A stretch of 64,000 nucleotides of DNA from Asparagopsis taxiformis (taxonomy: Eukaryota > Rhodophyta > Florideophyceae > Bonnemaisoniales > Bonnemaisoniaceae): NCBI GenBank assembly GCA_030407315.1, contig JALQPE010000504.1:1-64000 (forward strand). Reading direction: 5' to 3'. Shown piece by piece: positions 30,694 through 41,216 of the stretch. The notes beneath the pieces were generated by a model that was not told where the DNA came from, ran no database searches, and worked only from the letters and a program-made list of their open reading frames with translations. The position numbers and the translations under genes are program-made. Every line of letters begins with the position of its first letter. Position 1 is the first letter of the stretch.

Positions 30694-32340
30694 TCAGCGT
30701 TGATCATGGATGGTACGTTGCTGACTACGTCCACTGCGTTTCCGCTTACGTACTATTACTGCGACGTCCAACTTGCGCTCCTCTTTCACCTCAACGCCAT
30801 CCTTGACCTGATCCAGCCGCTCCATCCCACACGTTCCCTCAATAGCACCATGCAAGTGCGCATCAACGTACAATCTCCAAGCCCTCTTCAAGTCCACCGC
30901 GACACCCAGCCCAGCCTCGTAAATCTTTGCCAGACCACACATCGCGTCCACGTCAAACTTCTGGACCGCCTCCTCATATAGCGCTCTCGCTTTTATGAAA
31001 TCCGCATCAACACCCTTTCCGTCTCGATACATCTCTGCTAAACACGTCTTACTTGCGACATTCCCCTTGCGTGCCGCCGATTCATACAGCGTTACCGCAC
31101 GTCGCAAATCCCGTCGAATGCCCTCGCCGTTCTCCAGCATGCATGCTAAATTGTACATTGCAAAAGCATTCCCACTCTGCGCTGACCGCTCATACAGCTC
31201 AAAAGCGCGCTTCTTATCCGTCCCCACACCATTTCCGTTGTCGTACAGCGTCGCGAGATTGTTCATACAATCGGCGTCGCCGTAATCAGATCCCGACTTG
31301 TACAGTCGAAAAGCTTCTGCAATGTCCTTCTGCACGCCGCGTCCCTCCTCAAACATGACACCAAGATCATTCTTTGCTGAGATATCGCCGCCCATAATTG
31401 CCTCTTCGTACAACTTTGCTGCACGCGCCTCGTCCCTCTCCACCCCGTGTCCCGTCTCGTACATGATTGCGATATTCGTTTTGCCGACTGCTAGTCCTCC
31501 ATCCGCTGCCTCCCGATACAATTGCAACGCCCTTTTCAAGTCCTGTTGCACACCATGCCCATTCTCATACATGTTTCCAAGATGAACCTTGGCCTCCAGC
31601 GATCCCGAGGCTGCCGCGCGACGAAACAGCGCCACTGCTTGTTCATAGTCTCTTTCGCTGCCATCCGCATCGCGATACTTTTTTCCCAGCTGAAGTCCGG
31701 ACGTGATATCTCCCGCCAATGCGCAGCGTTTGTACCATACGCTTGCCTCTTCGCTGTTCGGCTGGCAGCCCTTTTCATAAAGTTGTGCCAATTTCCGCAT
31801 GAGCGGTACCTGCGCAACGTCTGTCGAAACGCGTGACGATTCACAATCGGCAATCACTGCCCATTGATCCGTGTGTTCGCGCAGCAAGCTCTGGACGTCG
31901 TCGAGCTGGCGACTCATAGCTGCAATTTTTTGTGCGAGCAGCGAGCTTTCAACAGCTGCAGTGTGACGTGCACCGCGTGTCTTTTTGCGTGATGCGGAAG
32001 CTAGTTGAACATCTTCCGTCTGATTTGATGCGTCTGCAATGCGCCATTTCAGGTTCATAGACGGCATTTGTACCGAGTCGTCGCGTGACGGAGAGCCATA
32101 ATCCACGAGATTTCCCTCCAGAAAGCGAACTTCGCAAATCGTGCGTGGATGACCAAAGCTCTCATGGTACTCGATGCGCCCGCGATGTTCAATGCCATTG
32201 CGCCAAATCTCGAGCACGCACGCTTTCCACCAAGAATTTGTTGGGTTTTCCTTCTTGCGCGTGCCCCAGATCACGACCGGCCACAATACCTCCACGGTCA
32301 TGCCCACTTCGACCATCTCCGGCAGACTTAGCCCTGCCAT
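30694..32340 (-). CDS. Sel1-repeat protein with an N-terminal Tudor-like basic domain
   Basis: 548 aa from the ATG at 32340 (MAGLSLPEM); codons upstream have no ATG. Residues about 1-85 (MVEVGMTVEVLWP... KACVLEIW... GRIEYHESFGH... EVRFLEGNLVDYG) look like a small beta-barrel or Tudor-like reader, by pattern only. A short coiled coil follows (about 140-160). From about residue 195 to 510 there are roughly nine Sel1-like repeats of 36 residues, with the A-x-x-x-L-G-x-x-Y-x-x-G-x-G-V pattern (for example LGNMYENGHGVQQDLKRALQ). Sel1 repeats form an alpha solenoid that scaffolds protein complexes. The basic tail KRKRSGR could be a nuclear signal. There is no signal peptide, so it is cytosolic or nuclear. 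The partner is unknown. Confidence 0.85.
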   Translation of the reverse strand: MAGLSLPEMVEVGMTVEVLWPVVIWGTRKKENPTNSWWKACVLEIWRNGIEHRGRIEYHESFGHPRTICEVRFLEGNLVDYGSPSRDDSVQMPSMNLKWRIADASNQTEDVQLASASRKKTRGARHTAAVESSLLAQKIAAMSRQLDDVQSLLREHTDQWAVIADCESSRVSTDVAQVPLMRKLAQLYEKGCQPNSEEASVWYKRCALAGDITSGLQLGKKYRDADGSERDYEQAVALFRRAAASGSLEAKVHLGNMYENGHGVQQDLKRALQLYREAADGGLAVGKTNIAIMYETGHGVERDEARAAKLYEEAIMGGDISAKNDLGVMFEEGRGVQKDIAEAFRLYKSGSDYGDADCMNNLATLYDNGNGVGTDKKRAFELYERSAQSGNAFAMYNLACMLENGEGIRRDLRRAVTLYESAARKGNVASKTCLAEMYRDGKGVDADFIKARALYEEAVQKFDVDAMCGLAKIYEAGLGVAVDLKRAWRLYVDAHLHGAIEGTCGMERLDQVKDGVEVKEERKLDVAVIVRKRKRSGRSQQRTIHDQR

Positions 32341-33009
32341 GCTGCTGCGCAGATGGGTCGTCGTGGAATAGTGCACGTGTTGGCTGGCTGGTGCGGTTAT
32401 TTCACCGGTCGAATGCGTGGCATGGAGGGTGAAGGTCGACAGGCATGGCGGAAACAGGAAATCACCAGTGATGTTGCCGAGTGGAGGATTCGGGCATTAT
32501 GTGCTTGGCATCGGTGGTTTATCGATCACGGCCATGCGCAGTGTCTCGGTTAACACTGTTGTGTTATGGTTCAGCCCAATGTGCTGGAATGCCGATCGTG
32601 TTGAATTGCGACAAGTGGGGTTGATGTCGACCATTGCGTTGTTTAGTTTATGAGGTGGAAGGATTAGTCAGGAGATTCTGGCCGTTGGACAGTGCACGAT
32701 GTGATGACGTTTGAGATATAAAGCGTTTTCAACCTTTTTATTGGATGCCGAGCAACAGAAATGCGCTGAATTGGTGCTGTTTTCGGCCAACTACCAAACT
32801 GGCTGGTGGAAGCAGTCAGAAAACTTTTACAAGGATGTTGATCTGCGTCTCCAGCACTGTCGCCGTTCAGCGTACTGCCATCGCATCCCTGATCGGCAAA
32901 CTACTGCAGTTTCAGCCATTGTATCTATCGCTAGAGAAGCACACTATCGAATTTCTTAAACGGCCTCAGGGCAGTGTTTGATTCAACTTGTCCTAATTCT
33001 AATTCGTAA
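32341..33009. other. Intergenic between two minus-strand genes
   Basis: Contains the putative promoter of the Sel1 gene and the 3' region of the LPMO-like gene. I see no repeat or additional gene. Confidence 0.4.
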
Positions 33010-33876
33010 TCAATCTCTCCGCAGACGCTTCCTTTCAACAATTCTCACATCAGAGCACTGATGAAACTCCTGCGGAAACACCTCCCCACCACATGGTTTT
33101 CTTGAGATACCCCTACATTTGCCCCAAGCACCTTCCATCCTCTCAAGATACTCCGACAGCCCCGGTGCACTACACTGATGAGCACTAGCCCAGTACCAGT
33201 GTAACACACAATGTCGGCATGTAACACCTTTCGGTAGACGATATCTCATCGTGGCTCCCCCAAATCTCTCCAGCCTGTTCCCAATCTTACACGGTAAATA
33301 CCATCTCCCAGGATGCTTTTCATCAATCGGACCACACCGCTCCGCACCATAATCGCAGGCAGATTTAGCGCGCTTCAGTTCATAACATGCACCACGTTTG
33401 AAACACTGCTTTGAAATCTCGCCGTTGCACTTGGACACATCACATAAGTGTAACTGCATGAATCCACCATGATTGGCGATGACAACAGTCGAGACTTCAA
33501 TAACTTGGCCCTTGGTGTACTTGCGCGAAATCCTGCCACGATAATAAAACCTACCACCACGAAGATGCTGCTGCGGGCCCTCCTTCTCGTCACCACACAC
33601 ACCGGAGCGCCATGTATCGCTCTGCGCCATGGGATCGAATAGCGTCCAATTATGTGCGCCTGCAACTTCCTGAGAGCGCGATCCGGCACCTCGAACGGTG
33701 CTTTTTAGTCCAGCAGGGAAGTGTGCGTAGCGATCACGCGGCGCCGAATGAAAGTATATTGAGGGCGATAGTTCGCTGCCGGAGAGGAGCCCGCGTTGTG
33801 GCGGATCGGACAGCAGACCGTGTGAGAATGCTGTCGCAAGTAGGATGGCTACAGATGCGATGCGTAGATGCGACAT
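33010..33876 (-). CDS. AA15-like lytic polysaccharide monooxygenase, secreted
   Basis: 288 aa, beginning MSHLRIASVAILLATAFS, a clear signal peptide. Cleavage after S18 exposes H19 in HGLLSDPPQRG, the N-terminal His of a copper histidine brace with the family's P-x-R motif. GVCGD (about 92-96) and H136 in NHGG (second brace His) follow. The Cys-rich C-terminal half contains GRWYLPC and CRHCVLHWYW (about 220-229), as in AA15 and related LPMO_10 proteins. These copper enzymes oxidatively cleave chitin or cellulose outside the cell. The basic tail (about 255-288) has no recognised domain. The call rests on motif order. The substrate cannot be told. Members are known from insects, oomycetes and algae. 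Confidence 0.75.
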   Translation of the reverse strand: MSHLRIASVAILLATAFSHGLLSDPPQRGLLSGSELSPSIYFHSAPRDRYAHFPAGLKSTVRGAGSRSQEVAGAHNWTLFDPMAQSDTWRSGVCGDEKEGPQQHLRGGRFYYRGRISRKYTKGQVIEVSTVVIANHGGFMQLHLCDVSKCNGEISKQCFKRGACYELKRAKSACDYGAERCGPIDEKHPGRWYLPCKIGNRLERFGGATMRYRLPKGVTCRHCVLHWYWASAHQCSAPGLSEYLERMEGAWGKCRGISRKPCGGEVFPQEFHQCSDVRIVERKRLRRD

Positions 33877-36800
33877 TTCTCAGACGATAGAGACGCAGCT
33901 TGCGAAACCGGCGTCGAGTGAAATTGTCGCATATGTAGAATCGTCATCCGTGAAGAGCATGGAATTTTGCGACTGTGCTCGTGGCCCTTGTTTCGCTCGG
34001 CGCTGGTCTCCATGAGGGACGGGTGACAATTCTAGCTGTGTGATAGACATGATTTTGTCGCTGGCATGCACTGGATTTGTTGGTGAGTAACAGCGGAATT
34101 CATGACCGCTGTGTTGGTGGCGTAAAGAAGTGGCTGTTGTTGAGGCATTGACGTTGTTACCAACCGCACTGGAGCTGGATGAAACTGTGATTTAAATTCA
34201 AATTTATCGGATTCCTCTGTGCTTTATTAATTAGTGAAATTAATCCTGAACAAAACAAATTAGCAGTCATCAACTCATCAATTGCTCCCAGTGCACCAAA
34301 ACGGCCGAACTGTTTGTTCTTCAAGCTTTGGAGCAATGAGGACAGATCCGTTTATGTACTGTATGGCTCATGTAGTATAATCTCAGCCAAAACTATTGAG
34401 GGTGCCCTTGGGTACTGGGGTACCCTTACTGCTATTGGTCTCGGAGATTCGTGAGAATGGACTCATGCATTTAATGAGGTGGTATTTCGTCTCGGTAATT
34501 GGCTTTGTTCTTCTAGTGAGTGTCACAGATAAACATCTATGCTGCCCAGCAGACTTGACTTAGGCAAGTACAAGCTCTTTCGGAGAAACAATGAGTGTGC
34601 CTTGAAAATAGTTCCTTCTGCATGCCTTAACTGCAGTACTACTGCATTTGCAGGAAAAACGGTCTTCGTCTCAGTTTTCATCACAAATTCAATGTTAGTG
34701 TGCAATTTCATCCGACACCCACCATTCTCTGCCCCCTTTCATCAACGCTACAGTCTCCTTCCTCCCTTCCACCTGCTAGCATAAATTATGTTTCAATTAA
34801 TGTCGCGTAAACTGCTTTCGACGCTTGACCCCAAAATTTTTCCAAACATCCAATGCTTTATCTTCAACTATATATTCCTCGATAATTCAAGACTTTGTAT
34901 CAGCCCCGCCTGAATTGAATTGTCTCGCCGACTCCTACCTTATTTAGTCTTCTCATGGCCTATTGTTTGTTCCCCTCGGACCCAACTCTCGTTCAATATA
35001 TTCTTACAGCAAGCATCTTTATCTCACCTTTGAACTATCTCTACTCCAACACCTGCTGAAATCGTTCCCACAGAGCCAGCTCCGTTCACATCGGGCGAAC
35101 CCTCCATACTATCTTCGTCTCCAAATATGCTGCATTTCCGAATACAACTACCATTTCTTCCTCGAGCGCGCAATCCCAAAAATGCATCGATAACTCATCT
35201 AGAGCATCAAACTACTAATGCTGTCATGACAACAATGCCACAGTGCTCACAAACTATTTCCCCTATATCAACTCATTCAGTGGAAAAACATGTTACAGGG
35301 TCATCAATGTCTAGAGACCGAAAGGAGCTTGCTCCAAAATCGAGTGGGAATCCGTTCAGAAAACCCATGGCATTCCCCTCGTCACCCCAGTACTCCCCAA
35401 TAACTTTATCACCTCTGCAATTACAGGAAATTCGATGTGCATGGGACCGAAGGACGGGTGATGCTGCAATTATCATGTACATTTAGAGGACCCGTGTGTG
35501 GCACGTAGTCAGTATGCCAGTCAAAGCAAGCGCTTTAGACCGATTCCAGTGGATACCAGAGAGAGAAGCTAATATCATGATGATTGGTGCAGACCATTCT
35601 GAACTTCCTGGAGATACCTTTGCAGCAATCGTGCTCAACTGTGAATGTTCTGAACAAGAATTGTGCGCAATGTCAGCTACTAACTGTTTTCAACACAAGA
35701 AGACCTATATGCTCAAGTTTGAACAAGTTTCACTTTAACTGGTAGAAGATGGCGTATCTGGTAGGCTGCAGAAGCGCAAGCTTCTTGCGCAAAAGGGCTG
35801 AAACGACCAGAACTGAATGATGCTTTCTGTTTTCTTGCCAACAGAACATGCAATCTGCACATTGAGCATCACGAGGGAAGCCCATACTGCTACGAATGAA
35901 AGATAATGGCGGCGTCGGCGAGATTGAAGATTTTCGAAAACCAATTTAGGTGGGCCTTCCGTTGTGAAAATGCAGCGATAAACATCACTTTTTTCGCATG
36001 TACGAGCTGCAAGGGAACTCCATCATTGAATCCGAGAAGAGAGCTGAGTCGTTTAGGGATTACGGGAGGAAACACTTGTATTTGCAGAATACCAATGGTA
36101 TGTGGTAAAGGAAACACTATTTGGACAAAACTAGCAGTTTGATATATTTACACCGAGAGGTTCGCAGTTGAGTTCAAGTATCTAGATGCAGGAAAGAGTC
36201 TATCGCAAGGCGAAAGAATTATTATTAGAGTGGCGGGATATAGTCGACGCAAAGATGGGCAGGTAGACAGCGAATCATCTAGCACACCAAATGAGAAATA
36301 TATATTTCTTTAAACGTGTCATAGGCTATCGAGGCCTTTCGCTATAACAATTTCGAAGGTCAGAATCTGGAAAAAGGACTGGCACGAAAACTGTTTGAAC
36401 CCGCAGGCTAGACTGGCATTCTTCTTACTACGATTGTTATGGAAACACAAAATGCCTTGGAACTGTCCACTTCGACACTGACACCAAAGCCAGCACTATT
36501 GTGGACGATAGCTTGTATGGTGTAAGTCCTGACAGTGTCTTCAGAAAGAATTACAAGAGTGATAATTGACTCTGTGAGCAATCAATTCATTGCCATTGAA
36601 ATTATATCAATTCCTATTTCCCGTCGACATTAGATCCACCTTTCTCGGCTTCGATGAATTGCCGCCCATTCCTTCGCCTACAAAAGCAATCGCACCCAAT
36701 ACAACTATGCCCAGCACGTCAGAACTCTAATGAGGATGGAAATAAATTCATTTGAAATGATACTGCAATATCTATACCGTGTGTGATGTCTACCAGCTTG

Positions 36801-37210
36801 CAGACAGTGATCTGCGCAAATGAAACTCATGAAACTCATGATGGCATATGGCATACGTTGCCTGGATCTTTCTCGCGCAATGTCGCTATAACGAGTCTAC
36901 TCATGACGCCTGATGAATCCCTTTCTCCAACAAGGCTGTGATTAAATGCAACTTGCTTCATCTGTCAGCGAAATTCTTTCACATGCGCGCTCGTACCAAG
37001 GTCACTCCCTCGACACAGTCAGTCAGGACTTTCACGCCTTCAATTACCGCTCACGTATATGGGATAAAAGCCGCTCTCTACCCTCCTCAGAACTGAACAC
37101 ACTCTTCATTGTCATCCTTATGTTTCTTCCCATCGCCTTGGCAACGATCAACTGCACTGGAGCTGAATTTATGCTTTTGCGCGCGTGTGGTGGATTCCAT
37201 ACACTCGGTG
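33877..37210. other. Long region with only weak coding signals
   Basis: No supported gene. Small plus-strand frames at 35496-35738 and 35906-36142 contain clustered Cys (CECSEQELC; CTSCKG and CICRIP) and might be decayed relatives of the Cys-rich gene at 37211. A 119-codon Ser/Pro-rich frame at 35127-35486 is not recognised. Positions 34200-34500 and 36150-36940 show nothing I can name. Confidence 0.35.
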
Positions 37211-37990
37211 ATGTTGCTCCAAAATGTGAGCATACTGCTCGCACTGGTCTTGCGATCATTTGATCCCAACTCATTGACTGAAACACTGGCTCGCCAATTT
37301 CCAGATGATGACAACTTGGGCGATCTGGCGTTTGAGATCAAGCACTGGGGATTATGCAAACCTGCTAGGTGTTTTTGCAATGCTGGTATTACTGGGATCG
37401 AATCACCCAATAAGACTGTGCAGAAATGTCGTTTAGACCGCGCCGAACGTTGCGAACAGCAACTGTATTGGGATTCCGAACGAGGCCTGCAATGGCATCA
37501 AGGGTTTCGGAAATATGCATGTAACGTCGTGTGCGCAGCTGGCAGTTCTCGCAATGGGTTGTCTAGTTGCGGAAGCGTACTACACTGTGTGAAAGGACGC
37601 GGCATTGGAGCAAGTATTGAAGTTGAACATGGATGTTCCAGACAGCACCCAATATGTGATGATTATGAATTCCAAGTTTGGGAGACAGGTGTGAAACACA
37701 CGGGAGAGAGATTTTGCGACGTGCTAGTCATTGTTGGAGAGTGGCAAAAGTCACCTGATGGTAAAAGCGCTGTAAACGTGCGCTGGGTCGGACTGAGGAA
37801 CGATAGCACTTTTGTCCTGTGGATGGATAGGGGAAAAGGATTTGATGAGAGCACGTGTGGTGCCTGTGAAAATGATGTCATCGGCGAGAACTCTAGCTGC
37901 CGCAACGCACCCGTTGCAATCGGCAGTTACTCCGCAGATGGCGGATGCGTTGAAAATTTGGCTGGTAGAGGCATTGAAGTGATGTCTTAG
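37211..37990 (+). CDS. Cys-rich secreted protein of unknown function
   Basis: 259 aa. I start at the ATG of MLLQNVSILLALVLRS, which gives a hydrophobic signal-like N terminus; the longer upstream frame begins with a non-ATG codon. The mature part has about 20 Cys, often paired (CKPARCFC, CNVVC, CGACEND), indicating a disulfide-rich extracellular protein. Patches such as DDYEFQVWETG and FCDVLVIVGEW suggest a beta-sandwich C-terminal domain. I do not recognise the family. An overlapping frame at 36946-37263 also encodes a signal-like segment (MFLPIALATINC), so a frameshift near 37200 is possible. The gene lies in a run of predicted secreted proteins. Confidence 0.5.
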   Translation: MLLQNVSILLALVLRSFDPNSLTETLARQFPDDDNLGDLAFEIKHWGLCKPARCFCNAGITGIESPNKTVQKCRLDRAERCEQQLYWDSERGLQWHQGFRKYACNVVCAAGSSRNGLSSCGSVLHCVKGRGIGASIEVEHGCSRQHPICDDYEFQVWETGVKHTGERFCDVLVIVGEWQKSPDGKSAVNVRWVGLRNDSTFVLWMDRGKGFDESTCGACENDVIGENSSCRNAPVAIGSYSADGGCVENLAGRGIEVMS

Positions 37991-38393
37991 TTTTGCTAAT
38001 ATCCAGCAAGGTAATTTCTAGACGTTGGAGGAATTTGGCAATAGCCATATGACTACTTTGTGACTAATTTTAGTTAGGATCACTGTAAGTACTGTAAGTT
38101 ATTTGTCAAAAAAACTCGTACGAGTCCTATCGATGTCTCGTGTAATAATTACAACAAAACAAGTGCCCTTTACGCGCTGGCGCGCGTGAATCTGATGCAC
38201 CAAAGAGCAGGCAGGTCTTAGCTACTGTAGCAATCCACCAGTACTGTAGATTCCCATTCCTAAATGCTGTACACTTTTACAGGACTGAATTATAGTGTCG
38301 CAACAGCAGACAGAGTACCCTGTGCATACACTATTCTCGCGGTTCTGACAAAAATAATCACTACAATCAGTCCACGTCTACTTGATCACACAA
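37991..38393. other. Convergent intergenic
   Basis: The 3' flanks of two convergent genes. No structure or extra gene noticed. Confidence 0.4.
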
Positions 38394-39332
38394 CTAAGAA
38401 CCATTCCTACATTGCAGATACTCTGCTCGAAGTGACAGCAGTGTGTCACGAACAGATTCTAGTGTATCCCTAAGAGTTCTAACAGCTCCATTCACTCTAT
38501 TCTCCTGATTCAACGCTGTTTCCAGACGCGTTCTTGCACTCCGCAAAGACCTTGCCGCAAAATTTCTTTGCCGTCGTGCTGGTCGAAGGTCGCGAAGCAA
38601 AAGTTGCAACCTATTTTCTAATTCTCTTCTCCTCCTTCCAGTTGCAAATCGCAAAGAACTTCTAGTGGCTCGAATTGCTCCGAGAATGCGTCTCACATTT
38701 CCAGTGGCTTCTCTCAGGTTGTTCTCATCCGTTTCAACCCTCCTTTCCGCTTCCATTCTCTCCATCCGAGCCAATCTGAGGTCATTTGAAGCTCTTGTGA
38801 AACGGAGTAGACATATTTCCTCCTTGTTTTCAGCGTTTCTTAGAGCTTCTCTTTGCGGTCCACAAGTTCTCGCTGCGGTGAATGTAGTGATAGCTACTGT
38901 AAGCGGGATTGTAGTTGTTGTTGGCATGACCGAAATCGTCGTGGCTACAGAAACGGTAGGAGATGTAGAAAGTAAACTTGGTATCGTTGACAGCGTTGTA
39001 GCGCCAGTTGTGCTTGTTGTTGGCGGGACTGCATTCGTAGTGAGTACAGTAACGGTAGGAGGAGACGAAGAAGATATACTTGGTGGTGTTGGCGGTGCTA
39101 TGGGACTAGCATCTCCCTGTTTATCATCGAAAGGTAGAGGTGGTAGGAACCCTTGGGATGGTTCTTGTTGGAAATTCACAGAACTTGAAGAATCATGGTT
39201 TCGTTGTTTTCCCCATGATTTGGGATGAATTCCAGGTGCAGAATTCCCTCCCTCCGCAAGGCTCTCCCTCCAGAATTTAGAAAGAGCAGTAAGCGAGAGC
39301 AAAAGAATGCAGATAACTGGCAAAGAAACCAT
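38394..39332 (-). CDS. Secreted protein with mucin-like linker and C-terminal coiled coil
   Basis: 312 aa. MVSLPVICILLLSLTALS is a signal peptide. Residues about 20-75 are Pro/Ser rich. Residues about 85-160 are a Thr/Ser/Val-rich mucin-like segment (TTSTTGATTLSTIPS) likely to be O-glycosylated. A single Cys (CGPQ, about 163) precedes a 150-residue Arg/Glu/Leu-rich coiled coil (about 165-305) that ends in YLQCRNGS. The two Cys bracketing the coil suggest a covalently closed hairpin or dimer. A wall or extracellular-matrix role is inferred. A paralogue in opposite orientation lies at 40388-41216 with the two parts in swapped order. The family is not recognised. Confidence 0.65.
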   Translation of the reverse strand: MVSLPVICILLLSLTALSKFWRESLAEGGNSAPGIHPKSWGKQRNHDSSSSVNFQQEPSQGFLPPLPFDDKQGDASPIAPPTPPSISSSSPPTVTVLTTNAVPPTTSTTGATTLSTIPSLLSTSPTVSVATTISVMPTTTTIPLTVAITTFTAARTCGPQREALRNAENKEEICLLRFTRASNDLRLARMERMEAERRVETDENNLREATGNVRRILGAIRATRSSLRFATGRRRRELENRLQLLLRDLRPARRQRNFAARSLRSARTRLETALNQENRVNGAVRTLRDTLESVRDTLLSLRAEYLQCRNGS

Positions 39333-40387
39333 CTTGTGAGCAAGCCCCGATGAGAGATGGAAGGATACGGTCGAAGTTTGTCGAAGTGATGAAACAAGGC
39401 TAGGAAAAAACCTGGTGAAAGAAAGCCACTAACAATTTAATATCTGCGCAGAACAAAAGGCAGACCTCTATTCTGAGGAAACCTATGGCCTCTCATGGAA
39501 TATGAGATTCCTCGCTTGAGGGTGCCATGATTGTTGGGATATTCATATTCCTCATCTCCTTTCTGGCCAATTGACTCCGCTCATTTGGGATATCCACATG
39601 AGTAGGTGATATGCCACCTCTAATGTCAGCGCAGGCACAACATTCTTTATCGTCTAACGCGAAAATGCGCATTTTCACACTGTTTGATTGGTTCAAGAGG
39701 GCCCCTTTCTGCGCCAATACAGCGACCAAACCTCTGTAATCTTATACAAACATGTCGTGACCTACACGTCAGGTTTCTTGCAGACATTGCAAATACAGCG
39801 CGCGGAGCGACACCAATTTTACTACTGCACCCGCCAACATTTCGTTCAGCTGAAGTTCCAAAGTTGAAATACTTTTTGCGTGCCTTGAAAACCTATTGAT
39901 GTGAGCTGACGAGAATTCTAATTGCACCATTGGTTGTCCATGTCTCCTCAATGAGCGCCTGCGACAGCTGTCCGGGTGTATTTGTAATGTTGAAACCCGT
40001 GTTCTTTAGAAAAAAATATCCACGCATGCAGTTCCTGTTCTCTTGCGCTTGCCAAACTGCAAACAACGGTGTTCCACTCCAGCTCACAAAGCTCAACAGC
40101 TTATTCATAGAACATGTTATAGAGCGTTGCGCACACATTCAACCTCTTCATTACCTCTACAGATGGCACAATCTCTATGCTCTAGCATTCCACCGCACAC
40201 TGGCTCACCCACTGCAGGCATCGGATCCTCCTCAGCGCAGAAACAACTGATCAAACATAGTCAAAAGGATAGCTTTCCTCTGCTAGTTCCATTCGGCATG
40301 AACAAAGCCCGATGAATAGATACATACACGTCATCTCATGAATATCGCCATCGACACTTATCGTACGTGCACCCTTTTGCCATCAAC
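39333..40387. other. Divergent intergenic between two paralogues
   Basis: Shared upstream region of the two divergent coiled-coil genes. A minus-strand 81-codon frame (39893-40138) with two Cys might be a remnant of another small secreted protein, but it has no clear start. Nothing else seen. Confidence 0.35.
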
Positions 40388-41216
40388 ATGAATTCACGTC
40401 TTGTGTTTATCTTGATTCTTCTAGTTACTGTCCTACCTTCCGACTCTTCTATTCAATCGTTCGATGAGAATAAGCTTTCCAAACCGTCCTCCCGTATCCA
40501 GGATCACCATTATGACGAGCTCAAAAGGTCTCCCTTCTCTACAATTGTTCCTCTCACTACAGCAGTACATCAATTCACTCCGGGAGACTTTTGTAGAGTA
40601 AACGCTGAAAAGATAGAGGCTGCAAGGCGCAAGGCGCAAGGAACAAGCTTTTCTACGGTTACTCACACAAGCTACAAAACGGCTCGGTGAAGCTCGCCGG
40701 GAAAAGGCGGCTGCTCAGCGTAACTTTGATGCAAGACGGAAGCAATTCAACGATGCAGATAGAAATGTGAGAATTATTCGAGGATCTATTAGAGCAACAA
40801 GAAAGGAATTGAGGTTCGGAGGAAATACGAGACTGCTAAGAAGAAGACTGGCAAACTTAAACTTCCGCCTTCGAAGCGCTGTACGTGAAAGAAGTGCAGG
40901 GGCTAGATCATTGAACAGCACCAGGGCAGGATTGAGAGAGGCAAACAGGCTTTTGGATATTGCATCGGGCCGAGTTGCGGATTTTCAAGACGCTGTCAAT
41001 GAGGCACGAACTGCTCTTCAATCTCTGAGAAAAGACAGCATTGCGTGTGTGGCGGCCTCACCGACAGCGACAGTCACAACAACTGTAACAACCATGAGTT
41101 CTGCTCAAATGACCTCTGCTATTAGCTCTTCGAGTAGCACCGCTGCGACTACTACCACTTCACATGTTACAACTGCAATGAGCACGCTCCCTTCAACGAC
41201 AGATACTAGTAGTTGA
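40388..41216 (+). pseudogene. Secreted coiled-coil/mucin-like paralogue, frameshifted by a 7-bp repeat
   Basis: Starts MNSRLVFILILLVTVLPSDSS, a signal peptide. A Cys (FCRVNAEK) begins an Arg/Glu/Ala-rich coiled coil, which ends at SIACVAASP and is followed by a Thr/Ser-rich tail (TVTTTVTTMSS to STLPSTTDTSS). The frame stops at 40690. The coil continues in another frame from about 40642 to 41216. The break coincides with an imperfect tandem GCAAGGC repeat at 40622-40641; removing one 7-bp unit restores the frame exactly. It may be a pseudogene, an assembly slip, or a gene switching by slippage. The domain order is reversed relative to the paralogue at 38394-39332. Confidence 0.6.
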
